Shown here: positions 12,174-28,850 of the stretch, one piece after another
How the letters are laid out: each line of letters opens with the position of its first letter
How positions within the stretch are numbered: the first letter of the stretch is position 1
Assembly (NCBI RefSeq): GCF_024679095.1
Contig: NW_026111754.1
Location: 620,001 to 684,000 of the forward strand
Reading direction: 5' to 3'
From: Eriocheir sinensis
Taxonomy: Eukaryota > Arthropoda > Malacostraca > Decapoda > Varunidae
Length of the DNA: 64,000 nucleotides
Notes under the pieces: generated by a model
What the model saw: only the letters and a program-made list of their open reading frames with translations
What the model was told of the DNA's origin: nothing
Database searches by the model: none
Position numbers and translations under genes: made by a program

Positions 12174-13249
12174 TGATATTTGCGTTATTTATGTGTATTT
12201 TGTATATGTTTTCTCATAGAAATTTACATTATTTTATTGGTATTTTGTCTATTTATTTTGATACGAATTACATGATTATTTGTGTATTTTTTACATTTTT
12301 TTATACGTATTAACATTATTTAATGTGTATTTTGTTTATATATTTTAATACAAATTTACGTTATTATATGTGTATATGTATAGGTATTTTAATTCAAATT
12401 TACATTATTTTATGTATTTTGTATATATATTTCAATTCAAATTTAGCTTATTTTATGTGTATTTTGTATATCTATTTATTTTAATACAAAATCAAATATT
12501 TTATGTTTTTTCGTACATATATTTTTATAAAAAAATGCGTTATTTTATGGGTATTTTGCATCTTAATTTTCATAAAAATTTACATTATTTTATTTATATT
12601 TTCTGTATTTATTTTGATACGATTTTACATTATTTTATTTGTGTCTTGTATATATTTTTTTTATACTTATTTACATTATTTTATGTGTTTTTTGTATATA
12701 TATTTGATACAAATTTACGTTATTTTAAGTCTATATGTTTATATATTTTCATTCAAATTTACATTATTTTATGTGTATTTTGTATATGTATTTCAATACA
12801 AATTTACCTATTTTTTTATGTTTTTGTATATTTATTTTCATACAAGTTTAAATTATTTTTGTGTATTTTTGTATATAGTTTTAAACAAATTTAGGTTATT
12901 TTATGTGTATTTGTATATCTATTTTCATACAAATACACATTCTTTTCATGATATTTTGTTTATTTATTTTGACACGAATTAACATTATTTAATGTGTGTT
13001 TTGTATATATATTTTTATACGTATTTACATTATTTCAAGTGTATTTTGTAAATATATTTCTATAGAAATCTGCGTTATTCTATGTGTATTCGAATATATA
13101 TTTTGAAACAAATTTACATTGTTTTATGTGTATTTTGCATATTTTTTCAATACAAATTTACCTTATTGTATGTGCATTTTGTATATTAATTTTAATACAA
13201 ATTTGATTAATCTATGTGTATTTTTGTATATGTATTTTTATAAAAATAT
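12158..13249 (+). repeat. satellite block, T-rich strand on top
   Basis: Paralogous to the starts of the blocks at 26,173, 45,239 and 59,413. The 45 kb copy diverges after position 12,735 of this one. Confidence 0.88.
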
Positions 13250-13371
13250 GTAATTAGTTAAATTTGTATTTAAATACATGTACAAAATACACAAAATAAT
13301 GTAAATTTGTATGAAATGAAAACAAATTCACATAAAATAACGTACATTTGTATAAAATAGATATACAAAAT
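13250..13371 (-). repeat. short inverted island, about 120 bp
   Basis: About 2.7 monomers with the A-rich strand on top, starting at TAATTAGTTAAATTTG. The sequence resembles the A-rich units at 7,275-7,345 and 15,675-15,735. Confidence 0.8.
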
Positions 13372-13914
13372 AATTTTATGTGTATTTTGTATATTTATTT
13401 TCATACAAATTTAACTTATTTTTGTGTATTTTTGTATATAGTTTTATACAAACTTATGTTATTTTATGAGTATTTTGTATATCTATTTTCATACAAATAC
13501 ACATTCTTTTATTGATATTTTCTTTATTGATTTTGACGAGAATTTAAATTATTTAATGTGTATTTTGTATATATATTTTTATACGTATTTACATCATTTC
13601 ATGTGTATTTTGTATATATCTTTCTATAGAAATCTACGTTATATTATGTGTATTCGTATATAGATTTTTAAACAAATTTACACTTTTATGTGTATTTTGC
13701 ATATTTTTTCAATACAAATTTACCTTATTGTATATGCATTTTGTATATTAATTTTAATACAAATTTAATTATTCTATGTGTATTTTGTATATTTATATTT
13801 ATACAAATACACATTCTTTTATTGGTATTTTGTTTATTTATTTTGATACGAATTTACATCATTTTATGTGTATTTTGTATACATTTTTTTATACGTATTT
13901 ACTTCATGTTTTCT
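13372..13914 (+). repeat. satellite block, T-rich strand on top
   Basis: About 12 monomers. It includes variants AGAATTTAAATTATTTAATG and CACTTTTATGTG, which are shared with 42,550-42,715 and, inverted, with 50,590-50,760. Confidence 0.85.
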
Positions 13915-14559
13915 TAAATTTGTATTTCAATAAATATACAAAATGCACATACAATAAGGTAAATTTGTATTGAAATAGATATGCAAAATACATATAAAAC
14001 AATGTAAATTTGTTTCAAAATATACATACGAATACACATAAAATAACGTAGATTTCTATAAAATATATATACAAAATACTCATAAAATGAGGTAAATACG
14101 TATAAGAAAATGTATACAAAATACACATAAAATAATGTAAATTCGTATCAAAATAAATAAACTAAATGCCAATAAAAGAATGTTTACTTGTATAAATATA
14201 AATATACAAAATACACATAAAATAACGTAAAATTGTATAAAACTATATACAAAAATAAACAAAAATAATAAAATTTGTATGAAAATAGATATACAAAAGA
14301 CACATAAAATAAGCTAAATTTGAATTGAAATAAATATAGAAAATACATAAAATAATGTAAATTTGTATCAAAATATATATTCAAATACACATATAATAAA
14401 GTAAATTTGTATAAAAATATATAAACAAAATACATATTAAATAATGTAAATACGTATAAAAGATATGTACGTAATGTAAAAATTTATAAAATTAAAGATG
14501 CAAAATACCCATAAAATATCTCATATTTAAAAAAAAATATGTACAAAAATACACATAAA

Positions 14560-15540
14560 ATAATTAAATTTGTATTAGAATAAATATACGAAATACACAT
14601 ACAATATGGTAGATTTTTATTGAAATAGATATGCAAAAAACACATAAAATAATGAAAATTTTTATCAAAATATATGCGAATACACACAATAAAATTACGT
14701 AAATTTTTATGAAAATGTATATTCAAAATACACATAAAATAATGTAAATACATAGAAAAATATATATACAAAATACACATAAAATAATGTAAATTCGTAT
14801 CAAAATAAATAAACAAAATTTCCTCTAAAAGAATGTATATGTGTAGGAAAATATATATACAAAATGCAAATAAAAAAAATAAAATTTGTAAAAAAATAAT
14901 ACAAAAATACACAAAAATAATTCAAATTTGTTTGAAAATAGAAATGCAAAATACAAATGAAATTAGGCAAATTTCTATTGAAATACATATACAAAATACA
15001 CATAAAATAATGTAAATTTGTATGAAAATATATAAACAAATACACATAAGATAACGTAAAATTCCATAAAATATATGTACAAAATATACATTAAGTAATG
15101 TAAATATGTCTAAAAATATATATACAAAATACACAGAATAACGTAAAATCGTATCAAAATAAATAAACAGACAATCAATAAAATAATGTAAATTTGTATG
15201 AAAATAAAGATGCAAAATACCCATATAATAACGCACATTTGTTTAAAAATATATATACAAAAATACACATAAAATAATTAAATTTGCATCAAAATAAATA
15301 TACAAAAGGCACATACAATAAAGAAAATTTGTATTGAAATAGATATGCGAAATACACATAAATAATGTAAATTTGTATCAAAATATATATACGAATACTC
15401 ATAAAATAGAGTAAATTTCTATGAAAATATATATTCAAAATACATATAAAATTATGTAAATAAGTATAAAAATATATATATCAAATACACCTAAAATAAT
15501 GAAAACTCGTATCAAAATAAATAAACAAAATTCCGATAAA
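14560..15540 (-). repeat. diverged direct repeat, first copy
   Basis: Repeats at 16,460-17,430. Landmarks are GAATACACACAAT at 14,678 and 16,579, and TCAAATACACCTAAAATAAT at 15,481 and 17,369, giving spacings of 1,901 and 1,888 bp. There are more differences than in the A/B/C copies. Confidence 0.7.
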
Positions 15541-16459
15541 AGAACGTATATTTGTAGGAAAATAAATATACAAAATTCACATGAAATTACGAAAATTTGA
15601 ATAAAAATATATACTAAAATACACAAAATTAATTTCAATTTGTATGAAAATAGATATACATAATACACATATAATTAGTTAAATTTGTATTTAAATACAT
15701 GTACAAAATACACATAAAATAACGTTCATTTGTATGAAACATATATACAAAATATACATAGAATAATGTAAAATCGTATCAAAATAAATACACAGAATAT
15801 CAATAAAATAATGTAAATTTGTATGAAAATAAAGATGCAAAATACCCATAAAATAAAGCATTTTTTTATGAAAATACATATACAAAAATACACATAGAAT
15901 AATTAAATTTGTATGAAAATTAATATACAAAATGCACGTTCAATAAGGTAAATTTATATTGAAAAAATATGCAAAATGCACATAAAACAATGTATATTTG
16001 TTTCAAAATATATATACGAATACACATAAAATAACATATATTTCTATAGAAATATATATACAAAATACACATGAAATGACATAAATACGTATAAAAATAT
16101 ATACACAATACACATTAAATAATGTGAATTCGCGTCAAAATAAATTAACAAAATATCAATAAAAAATGTGTATTTGTATGAAAATAGATATACAAAATAT
16201 ACATAAAATATTTTAAATTTATATAAAACTCTTTTTATAAAAAAATATATACCAAAATAATAAAAATTTAAAATTTGTATTACAATAAATATACAAAATG
16301 CACATACAATAAGGTAGATTTATATTGGAATAGATATGCTAAATACATATAAAACAATGTAAATTTGCTTCAAAATATATATACCAATACACATAAAATA
16401 ACGTAGATTACTATAAAAATATATATACGTATAAGAAAATGTATACAAAGTACACATAA

Positions 16460-17430
16460 AATAATTAAATTTGTATTAAAATAAATATACAAAATACACA
16501 TACAATAAGTTAAATCTATATTGAAATAGAGATGCAAAATAAACATAAAAAAATGTAAATTTGTATCAAATCTTATACGAATACACACAATGAAATAACG
16601 TAAATTTTTTTCAAAATATATATAAAAAATACACATAAAATAATGTAAATACGTAGAAAAGTATATATACAAAATACACATAAAATTACGTAAATTCTTA
16701 TGAAAATAAATGAACAAAATTTCACTAAAAGAATGTATATTTGTAAGAAAATATAAATACAAAAGACAAATAAAATAACTAAAATTTGTATAAAAATATA
16801 TAAAAAATACATAAAAATAATTTAAATTTGTTTGAAAATAGATATGCATAATACACATAAAATTAGGCAAATCTGTATTGAAATACATATACAAATTACA
16901 CATAAAATATTGTAAATTTGTATGAAAATATATAAACAAACACACATAAAATAGCGTAAATTTATATAAAATATATATACAAAATATACATTAAATGATG
17001 TAAATGTGTATAAAAATATATATACAAAATACACATAGAATAATGTAAAATCGTATCAAAATAAATAAACAGAAGATCAATAAAATAATGTAAATTTGTA
17101 TGAAAATAAAGATGCAAAATACCCAAATAATAACGCATATTTTTACAAAAATACACATAAAATAATTAAATTTGTATTAAAATAAATATACAAAACACAC
17201 ATACAATATGGTAAATTTGTATTGAAAAAGATATGCAAAATAAACATAAATAATGTAAATTTGTATCAAAATATATATACGAATACCCTTAAAATAGAGT
17301 AAATTTCTATGAAAATATATATTCAAAAGACAAATAAAATGATATAAATAAGTATAAAAATATACATATCAAATACACCTAAAATAATGTAAATTCGTAT
17401 AAAAGTAAATAAACAAAATTACGATAAAAG
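16460..17430 (-). repeat. diverged direct repeat, second copy
   Basis: Partner of 14,560-15,540. It ends where GATAAAAGATGCAAGATAC joins a different variant near 17,430. Confidence 0.7.
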
Positions 17431-18148
17431 ATGCAAGATACACATTAAATAATGTAAATATGTATAAAAAAAATATATACAAAAAACAAATAGAATAATG
17501 TGAAATCGTATCAAAATAATATTAATAAAATAATGTAAATTTGTATGAATATAAAGATGCAAAATTCCCATCAAATAGCGCATTTCTTATAAAAAATATA
17601 TATACCAAAATACACATAAAATATTTAAATTTGTATTGAAATAAATATACAAAATGCACATACAATAAGGTAAAGTTGTATTGAAAGAGATATGCAAAAA
17701 TACATATAAAACAATGTAAATTTGTTTCAAAATATATATACGAATACACATAAAATAACGTAGATTTCTATAAAAATATATATACAAAATACACATAAAA
17801 TTTAGTAAATACGTATAAAAATAGATATACAAAATACACATAGAATAATGTACAATTGTTTAAAAAAAAACAATATAAATAAAATAATGTAAATTTGTAT
17901 GAAAATAAAAATGCAAAATACCCATAAAATAAAGCATATTTTTATAAAAAATATATATACAAAAATACACATAGCATATTTAAATTTGTATTAAAATTAA
18001 TATACAAAATGCATATACAATAAGGTAAATTTGTATTGAAAAAATATGCAAAATACACATAAAACAGTGTAAATTTATTTCAAAATCTATATCCGAATAC
18101 TCATAAATCAACGTAGATTTCTATAGAAATATATATACAAAAAACACA

Positions 18149-19411
<1,263 letters not shown>

Positions 19412-20848
19412 ATGTGTATTTTGTATATTTATTTTCATACAAATTGAAATTATTTTTGTTTATTTTTTTATATATTTTCATACAAATTTTCGTTATTTAA
19501 TGTGTATTTTGTATATTTATTTTTTCTACAAATATACGTTCTTTTATCTGAATTTTGTTTATTGAATTTGAAACGAATTTACCTTATTTTGTATATTTAT
19601 TTTCATACAAATTAAAATACTTCTGTGTATTTTTGTCTATAGTTTTATATAAATTTACGTTATTTTATGTGTATTTTGTATATTTATATTTATACAAATA
19701 CACATTCTTTTATTGGTATTTTGTATATTTATTTTGATACGAATTTACATTATTTTATGTGTATTTTGTATACATTTTTTATACGTATTTACTTCATTTT
19801 ATGTGTATTTTGAATATATATTTTTATAGAAATCGACGTTATTTTATGTGTATTCGTATATATATTTTGAAACAAATTTACATTGTTTTATATGTATTTT
19901 GCATATCTATTTCAGTACAAATTTACCTTATTGTATGTGTTTTTTGTATATTTATTTTAATACAAATTTAATTTTTTTATGTGTATTTTGGTATATATAT
20001 TTTTATTAATAAAAAAATGCGTTATTTTATGGGTATTTTTATAAATATTTTGATACAAATCTACATTATTTTATGTATTTTGTATATACATTTCAATTCA
20101 AATTTAGCTTATTTTTTCTGTATTATGTATATCTATTTTCATACGAATTTAATTACTTCTGTGTAATTTTTTATATAGTTTTATACAAATTTACGTTATT
20201 TTATGTGTATTTTGTATATTTATATTTATACAAATACACATTCTTTTATTGGTATTTTGTTTATTTATTTTGATACGAATTTACATTATTTTATTTGTAT
20301 TTTGTATACATTTTCTTATACGTATTTACTTCATTTTATGTGTATTTTGTATATATATTTTGATACAAATCTGCGTTATTTTATGTGTATTCGTATATAT
20401 ATTTTGAAACAAATTTACATTGTTTTATATGTATTTTGCATATCTATTTCAATACAGATTTACCTTATTGTATGTGTATTTTGTATATTTATTTTAATAC
20501 AAATTAAGTTTTTCAAGTGTATTTTGGTATATATATTTAAAAAAAAAAGCGTTATTTAATGGGTATTTTGCATCTTTATTTTCATACAAATTTACATTGT
20601 TTTATTAATATTCTGTGTATTTATTTTGATACGATTTTACATTATTCTATTTGTGTTTTGTATATATTTTTTTATACATATTTACATTATTTAATGTGTA
20701 TTTTGTATATTTTAAAATAAATTTACGTTATTTTATGCGCATCTGTTAAAATATTTTGATACACATTTACATTATTTTATGTATTTTGTATATATATTTC
20801 AATACAAATTTAGTTTATTTTATGTATATTTTGTATATCTATTTTCAT
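19412..20848 (+). repeat. satellite block, T-rich strand on top
   Basis: Start of segment copy B. Nearly collinear with 1-1,410 and with 53,090-54,113. Confidence 0.9.
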
Positions 20849-23363
20849 TTGTATCAAAATAAATAAACAAAATAGCAATAAAATAATGTAAATTTGTATG
20901 AGAAAACATATACAAATACACATAAAATAACGCAAATTTCTAAAAAAAATATATGTACAAAAATGCACATAAAATAAAGTAAATTTGCAAATTTGTACTG
21001 AAATAGATATGCAAAATACATATAATACAATGTAAATTTGTTTCAAAATATATATACGAATACACATAAAATAACGTAGATTTCTATAAAAATATATACA
21101 AAATACACATAAAATGAAGAAATACGTATAAAAAAATGAATACAAAAAATACATAAAAATCGTATCAAAATAAATAAACAAAATACCAGTAAAAGAATGT
21201 GTATTTGTAAAAATATAAATATACAAAATACACATAAAATATCGTAAATTTGTATAAAACTATATACAAAAATACGCAGAAGTAATTAAATTTGTATGAA
21301 AATATATATACAAAATACAGCTAAAATAAGCTAAATTTGAATTGAAATGTACATACAAAATACATAAAATAATGTAAATCTGTATCAAAATATTTATACA
21401 AATACATATAATAACGTAGATTTGTTTAAAAATATATAAACAAAATACACATTAAGTAATGTAAATACGTATAAAAAATATGTACAAAATACACATATAA
21501 TCATATAATTCGTATCAAAATAAATAAACAAAATAGCAATAAAATAATGTAAATTTGTATGAGAAAACATATACAAATAACGCAAATTTCTATAAAAATA
21601 TATGTACAAAAATGCACATAAAATAAAGTAAATTTGCAAAAAAATATATATATACAAAACACACACTAAATAATGTAAATGCGTACATAAAATAACCTAA
21701 ATTTGTATAAAACTATATACAAAAATACACAAAAATAATTTAAATTTGTTTGAAAAGAAATATACAAAATACACATAAAATTAGGTGAATTTGTATTGAA
21801 ATACATATAGAAAATACACATCAAATAATGTAAATTTGAATGAAAATATATAAACAAATACACTTAAAATAACGTAAATTTGTATAAAATATATATGCAA
21901 GATACACATTAAATAATGTAAATGTGTATAAAAAATATATATACAAAAACAAATAGAATAATGTAAAAGCGTATCAAAATAAATACACAGAATATCAATA
22001 AAATAATGTAAATTTGTATGAAAATAAAGATACAAAATTCCCAAAAATTATCGCATTTTTTATAATTTTTTTTACCAAAATAAACATAAAATATTTAAAT
22101 TTGTATTGAAATAAATATACAAAATGCATATACAGTAAGGTAAATTTGTATTGAAAGAGATATTCAAAAATACATATCAAACAATGTAAATTTGTTTCAA
22201 AATATATATACGAATACACATAAAATAAAGTAGATTTCTATAGAAATATATATACAAAATACATATGAAATTATGTAAATACGTATAAAAATATATATAC
22301 AAAATACATATCAAATAATGTAAATTCGTGTCAAAATAAATCAACAAAATATCATGAAAAGAATGTGCATTTGTATGAAAATAGATAATAGATAATAAAT
22401 TTGTATGAAATATATATGCAAGATACACATTAAATAATGTAAATATGTATAAAAAAGTATATACAAAAAACAAATAGAATAATGTAACATCGTATCAAAA
22501 TAAATACACAGAATATTAATAAAATAATGTAAATTTGTATGAAAATAAAGATGCAAAATTCCCATAAAATAGCGCATTTCTTATAAAAATATATATACCA
22601 AAATAGACATAAAATATTTAAATTTGCATTGAAATAAATATACAAAATGCACATACAATAAGGTAAATTTGTATTGAAAGAGATATGCAAAAATACATAT
22701 ATAACAATGTAAATTTGTTTCAAAATATATATACGAATACAAATAAAAAAACGTAGATTTCTATAAAAATATATATACAAAATACACATAAAATTAAGTA
22801 AATACGTATAAAAAAATGTATACAAAATACACATAAAATAATGTAATTTCGAATTAAAATAAATGTAAATTTGAATGAAAATATAAAAACAAATACACTT
22901 AAAATAACGTAAATTTGTTTAAAATATATATGCAAGATACACATTAAATAATGTAAATGTGTATAAAAAAATATATACAAAAAACAAATAGAATAATGTA
23001 AAATCGTATCAAAATAAATACACAGAATATCAATAAAATAATGTAAATTTGTATGAAAATAAAGATGCAAAACTCCCAAAAATTATCGCATTTTTTATAA
23101 AAATACATATACCAAAATACCCATAAAATATTTAAATTTGTATTGAAATAAATATACAAAATGCATATACAGTAAGGTAAATTTGTATTAAAAGAGATAT
23201 TCAAAAATACATATAAAACAATGTAAATTTGTTTGAAAATATATATACGAATACACATAAAATAAAGTAGATTTCTATAGAAATATATATACAAAATACA
23301 TATGAAATTATGTAAATACGTATAAAAATATATATACAAAATACATATCAAATAATGTAAATT
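20849..23363 (-). repeat. satellite block, A-rich strand on top
   Basis: Holds two direct copies of the flank GTATCAAAATAAATAAAC (20,851 and 21,512). Copy A retains only one of these. Much of the block is the inverse of 40,110-42,000. Confidence 0.9.
20851..21512 (-). repeat. 661-bp interval flanked by direct repeats
   Basis: Bounded by two copies of GTATCAAAATAAATAAAC followed by AAAATAGCAATAAAATAATG. It is present in copies B and C and absent from A, where only one flank remains at 1,413. Confidence 0.85.
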
Positions 23364-24627
23364 TTTGTATATGTATTTTTATAAAAATATGCTTTATTTT
23401 ATGGGTATTTTGCATCTTTGTTTTAATACAAATTTACGTTATTTTATTGATATTCTGCTCATTCATTTTGATACGATTTTACATTATTCTATTTGTTTTT
23501 TGTATATATTTTTCATACAAATTTACGTTATTTTATGTGTATTTGTTTATATATTTTTACACAAATTTACAATATTTTATGGGTATTTTGTATATATATT
23601 TCAAAAGAAATTTACCTAGTTTTATGTGTATTTTGAATATCTATTTTCATACAAACTCAAATTATTTATATCTATTTTTGTATATATTTCAGTACAAATT
23701 TTAGTTATGTTATGTGTATTTTGTAAATCTATTTTCATTCAAATATATATTATTTTATTGGTATTTTGTTGATTTATATTGATACGAATTTACATTATTT
23801 TATATGTACTTTTTATATATATTTTTATACGCATTTATATTATTAAATATTTATTTTGAATGTATAATTTTATACAAATTCATGGTATTTTATGTGTATT
23901 TGTATATATATTTTCATATAAATTTACATTATTTTATATGTATTTTGTACATATATTTCATTACAAATTTACCTTATTTTATGTTTATTTTTTATGTGTA
24001 TTTTGTACATTTATATTTATATACGTTTACTCATACAAATTTATATTATTTTATTGGTATTTTGTTTATTTATTTTGATACGAATTACATGATTATATGT
24101 GTATTTTGTACACATTTTTTATACGTATTTACATTATTTAATGTGTATTTTGTTTATATATTTTCATACAAATTTACGTTATTATATGTGTATTTATAAA
24201 TATTTTTATACAAATTAACTTTATTTCATGTATTTTGTATATATATTTCAATTCAAATTTAGCTTATTTTGTGTGTATTTTGCATATATTTTCATACAAA
24301 TTTAATTACTTCTGTGTATTTTTGTATATATTTTTATATAATTTTCACGTTATTTTATGTGTATTTTGTATATTTATATTTATACAAATACACATTCTTT
24401 TATTTGTATTTTCTTTATTTATTTTGATACGAATTTACATTATTCTATGTGTATTTTGCATACATTTTTTTATACGTATTTACTTCATTTGAGGTGTATT
24501 TTGGATATATATTTTTTATAGAAATCTACGTTATTTTATGTGTATTCGTATACATATTTTGAAACAAATTTACATTGCTTTATATGTATTTTGCATATCT
24601 ATTTCAATACAAATTTACCTTATTGTA
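23364..24627 (+). repeat. satellite block, left arm of palindrome
   Basis: Paralogous to 3,256-4,519 and 56,605-57,868, line for line identical over long stretches (for example 24,431-24,540 against 4,321-4,430). Confidence 0.9.
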
Positions 24628-24748
24628 CATATAAAACAATGTAAATTTGTTTCAAAATATATGTACGAATACAAATCAAATAACGTAGATTTCTATAATA
24701 ATATATATACAAAATACACATAAAATTAAGTAAATACGTATAAAAAAT
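24468..24748. repeat. palindrome core with 41-bp spacer (copy B)
   Basis: Same centre, spacer 24,587-24,627. Here the mirrored region extends from about 23,365 on the left to about 25,500 on the right, with an unpaired stretch in the left arm. Confidence 0.85.
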
Positions 24749-26172
24749 GTAAACAAAATACACATAAAATAATGTAAATTGGAAACAAAATAAATAAACA
24801 AAATACCAATAAAAAAATGTGTATTTGTATAAATATAAATGTACAAAATACACATACAAAATAAACATAAAATAAGGTAAATTTGTAATGAAATATATGA
24901 ACAAAATACACATAAAATAATGTAAATTTATATGAAAATATATATACAAATACACATAAAATACTATGAATTTGTATAAAATTATATATTCAAAATAAAT
25001 ATTAAATAACGTAAATGCGTATAAAAATATTATACAAAGTATATATAAAATAATGTAAATTCGTATCAATATAAATGAACAAAATACCAATAAAATAATA
25101 TATATTTGAATGAAAATAGATTTACAAAATACACATAACCTAACTAAAATTTGTATTGAAATATATACAAAAATACATAAAAATAATTTGAGTTTGTATG
25201 AAAATAGATATTCAAAATACACATAAAACTAGGTAAATTTCTTTTAAAATATATATACAAAATACCCATAAAATATTGTAAATTTTTATCAAAATATATA
25301 AACAAATACACATAAAATAACGTAAATTTGTATGAGAAATATTTACAAAATACACATAGAATAATGTCAAATCGTATCAAAATGAATGAGCAGAATATCA
25401 ATAAAATAACGTAAATTTGTATGAAAATAATGATGCAAAAAAACCATAAAATAAAGCTTATTTTTATAAAAATACATATAGAAAAATACACATAGAATAA
25501 TTAAATTTGTATTAAAATTAATATACAAAATGCATATACAATAAATTTAAATTTGATTATATTAAATGAAATAAATATACAAAATAAACATAAAATAAGG
25601 TAAATTTGTAATAAAATATATGTAAGAATACACATAAAATAATATAAATTTGTATGAAAATATATATACAAATACACATGAAATAACATGAATTTGTATA
25701 AAATTTGTTTCAAAATATATACGAATACACACATTAAAATAACGTAATTTTTTATGAAAATGAATATATAAAATACACATAAAATAATTTAAATACGTAG
25801 AAAAATATATATACAAAATACACATAAAATAATGTAAATTCGTAAAAAATTAAATACACAAAATTCCAATAAAAGAATGTATATTTGTAGGAAAATATAT
25901 ATATACAAAAAACAAATAAAATAACTATAATTTGTATAAAAATATATACAAAAATACACAAAAATAGTTTAAATTTCTTTGAAAATATATATGCAAAATA
26001 CACATAAAGTTAGACAAATTTGTATTGAAATACATATACAAAACTCACATAAAATAATGTAAATTTGTATGAAAATATATAAACAAATACATATAAAATC
26101 AAGTAAATTTGGATAGAATATATATACAAAATATACATTAAATATTTTAAATATGTATAAAAATATATTATA
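24628..26172 (-). repeat. satellite block, right arm of palindrome
   Basis: Mirrors the preceding + block back to about 23,365. It then continues with units that match 58,740-59,412 and 11,560-12,157. Confidence 0.9.
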
Positions 26173-26189
26173 TTATATATATTTTTATT
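26158..26189. repeat. AT-only palindromic centre
   Basis: Same sequence and same position relative to flanks as at 12,142. Confidence 0.8.
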
Positions 26190-28850
26190 GATATTTGCGT
26201 TATTTATGTGTATTTTGTATATGTTTTCTCATAGAAATTTACATTATTTTATTGGTATTTTGTCTATTTATTTTGATACGAATTACATGATTATTTGTGT
26301 ATTTTGTTAATTTTTTATACGTATTTACATTATTTAATGTGTATTTTGTTTATATATTTTTATATAAATTTACGTTATTATATGTGTATTTGTATAAGGA
26401 TTTTGATACAAATTTACATTATTTTATGTATTTTGTATATATATTTCAATTCAAATTTAGCTTATTTTATGTGTATTTTGTATATCTATTTATTTTCATA
26501 CAAAATCAAATATTTTATGTTTTTTCGTATATATATTTTTATAAAAAATGCGTTATTTTATGGGTATTTTGCATCTTAATTTTCATACAAATTTACATTA
26601 TTTTATTAATATTTTCTGTATTTATTTTGATACGATTTTACATTATTTTATTTGTGTTTTGTATATATTTTTATATACATATTTACATTATTTAATGTTT
26701 TTTTTGTATATATACTTGATACAAATTTACGTTATTTTAAGTCTATATGTTTATATATTTTCATTCAAATTTACATTATTTTATGTGTATTTTGTATATG
26801 TATTTCAATACAAATTTACCTATTTTTATATGTTTTTTGTATATTTATTTTCATACAAGTTTAAATAATTTTTGTGTATTTTTGTATATAGTTTTATACA
26901 AATTTAGGTTATTTTTTGTGTATTCTGTATATCTATTTTCATACAAATACACATTCTTTTCATGATATTTTGTTTATTTATTTTGACACGAATTAACATT
27001 ATTTAATGTGTATTTTGTATATATATTTTTATACGTATTTATATTATTTCAAGTGTATTTTGTATATATATTTCTATAGAAATCTGCGTTATTTTATGTG
27101 TATTCGTATATACATTTTGAAACAAATTTACTTTGTTTTATGTGTATTTTGCATATTTTTACAATACAAATTTACCTTATTGTATGTGCATTTTGTATAT
27201 TAATTTTAATACAAATTTGATTAATCTATGTGTATTTTTGTATATGTATTTTTATAAAAATATGCTTTATTTTATGGGTATTTTGCATCTTTATTTTCCT
27301 ACAAATTTACATTATTTTATTGATATTCTGTGTATTTATTTTGATATGTTTTTACATTATTCTATGTGTATTTTGTATATATTTTATATAAAATGTATTT
27401 GTTTTCATTTCATACAAATCTACATTATTTTATGTGTTTTTTGTACATGTATTTATATACAAATTTAACTAGTTATATGTGTATTTTGTATATCTATTTT
27501 GTATGTATATTTTCATAGAAATTTACTCTATTTTATGAGTATTCGTATATAGATTTTGATACAAATTTACATTATTAATATGTATTTTGCATATCTATTT
27601 CAATACAAATTTACTTTATTGTACGTTCATTTTGTATATTTATTTTAATACAAATTTAATTATTTTATATGTATTTTTGTATATATATTTTTATGCAAAT
27701 ATGCGTTATTATGTGGATATTTTGCATATTTTTTTTATACAAATTTACATTATATTATTGATATTCTCTTTATTTATTTTGATACGATTTAACATTATTC
27801 TATGTGTTTTTTTTATATATTTTTTTATACATATTTACATTATTTAATGTTCATTTTGCATATATATTTTATCCAAATTTACATTATTTTATGAGTATTT
27901 GCTTATATATTTTCATACATATTTACATTATTTTATGTGTTTTTTGTATATATATTTTTCTACGTATTTAAATTATTTTATGTGTATTTTGTATATACAT
28001 TTTCATAAAAAAATTACGTTATTTTATTGTGTGTATAAGTATATATTTTGATAAAAATTTTATACAAAATTATGTTATTTAATGTGTATTTGTATATATA
28101 TTTTCATACAAATTTATATCATTTCTTGTGTATTTTTCATATATTTCATTACAAATTTACCTTATTTTATGTTTATTTTTTATATTCATTTCATTCAATT
28201 TTAAATTATTGTATGTGTATATTTGTATTTGTATTTAGGTTATTTTTTGTGTATTTTGTATATATATTTTAATCCAAAATTACATTATTATATTGGTATT
28301 TTCTTAATTTAATTCGATACGAGTTTAGATTATTTCATAGGTATTTTGTATACATATTTTTATACTCATTTACATTATCTAATGTGTGTTTTGTATATAT
28401 ATTTTTATGCAAATTTATTTTATGTTCATTTTTGTACATATATTTTTATAGAAATTTGCGTTATTTTATGTATATAGTTTTATATAAATTTACGTTATTT
28501 TATTATTCATTTCGTATATTTATATTTACACAAATACACATTCTTTTATTGGTGTATTGTTTATTTATATTTATACGAATTTACATTATTTTATGTGTAT
28601 TTTGTATACATTTTTTTATACGTATTTACTTAATGTTATGAGTATTTTGTATATGTATTTTTATAGAAATCTACGTTATTTTATGTGTATTCGTATTTAT
28701 ATTTTGAAACAAATTTACATTATTTTATATGTATTTTGCATATCTATTTCAATACAAATTTACCTTATTGTATGTGCATTTTGTATATTTATTTTAATAC
28801 AAATTGAAATATTTTATGTGTATTTTTGTATCAATAATATTATAAAAAAA
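26173..28850 (+). repeat. satellite block, T-rich strand on top
   Basis: Paralogous to 59,413-62,490. Unlike that copy, it has no TA tract at about 27,371 and only one copy of the ATGCAAATATGCG unit (27,692). Confidence 0.9.

Larger units (their letters stand above)
9600..12735. repeat. 3.1-kb segmental duplication, copy 1
   Basis: Collinear with 42,650-45,780 across two switches. Shared landmarks are CATTTCATACAAATTTAC, the 10,232 junction, GTCATTCGTATCAA, and the AT-only centre. Confidence 0.78.
19436..28850. repeat. segmental duplication copy B, about 9.4 kb
   Basis: Collinear with copy C through all orientation switches, at an offset of about 33,241-33,244 through most of its right half. 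The first 5.6 kb also match copy A. Confidence 0.85.
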
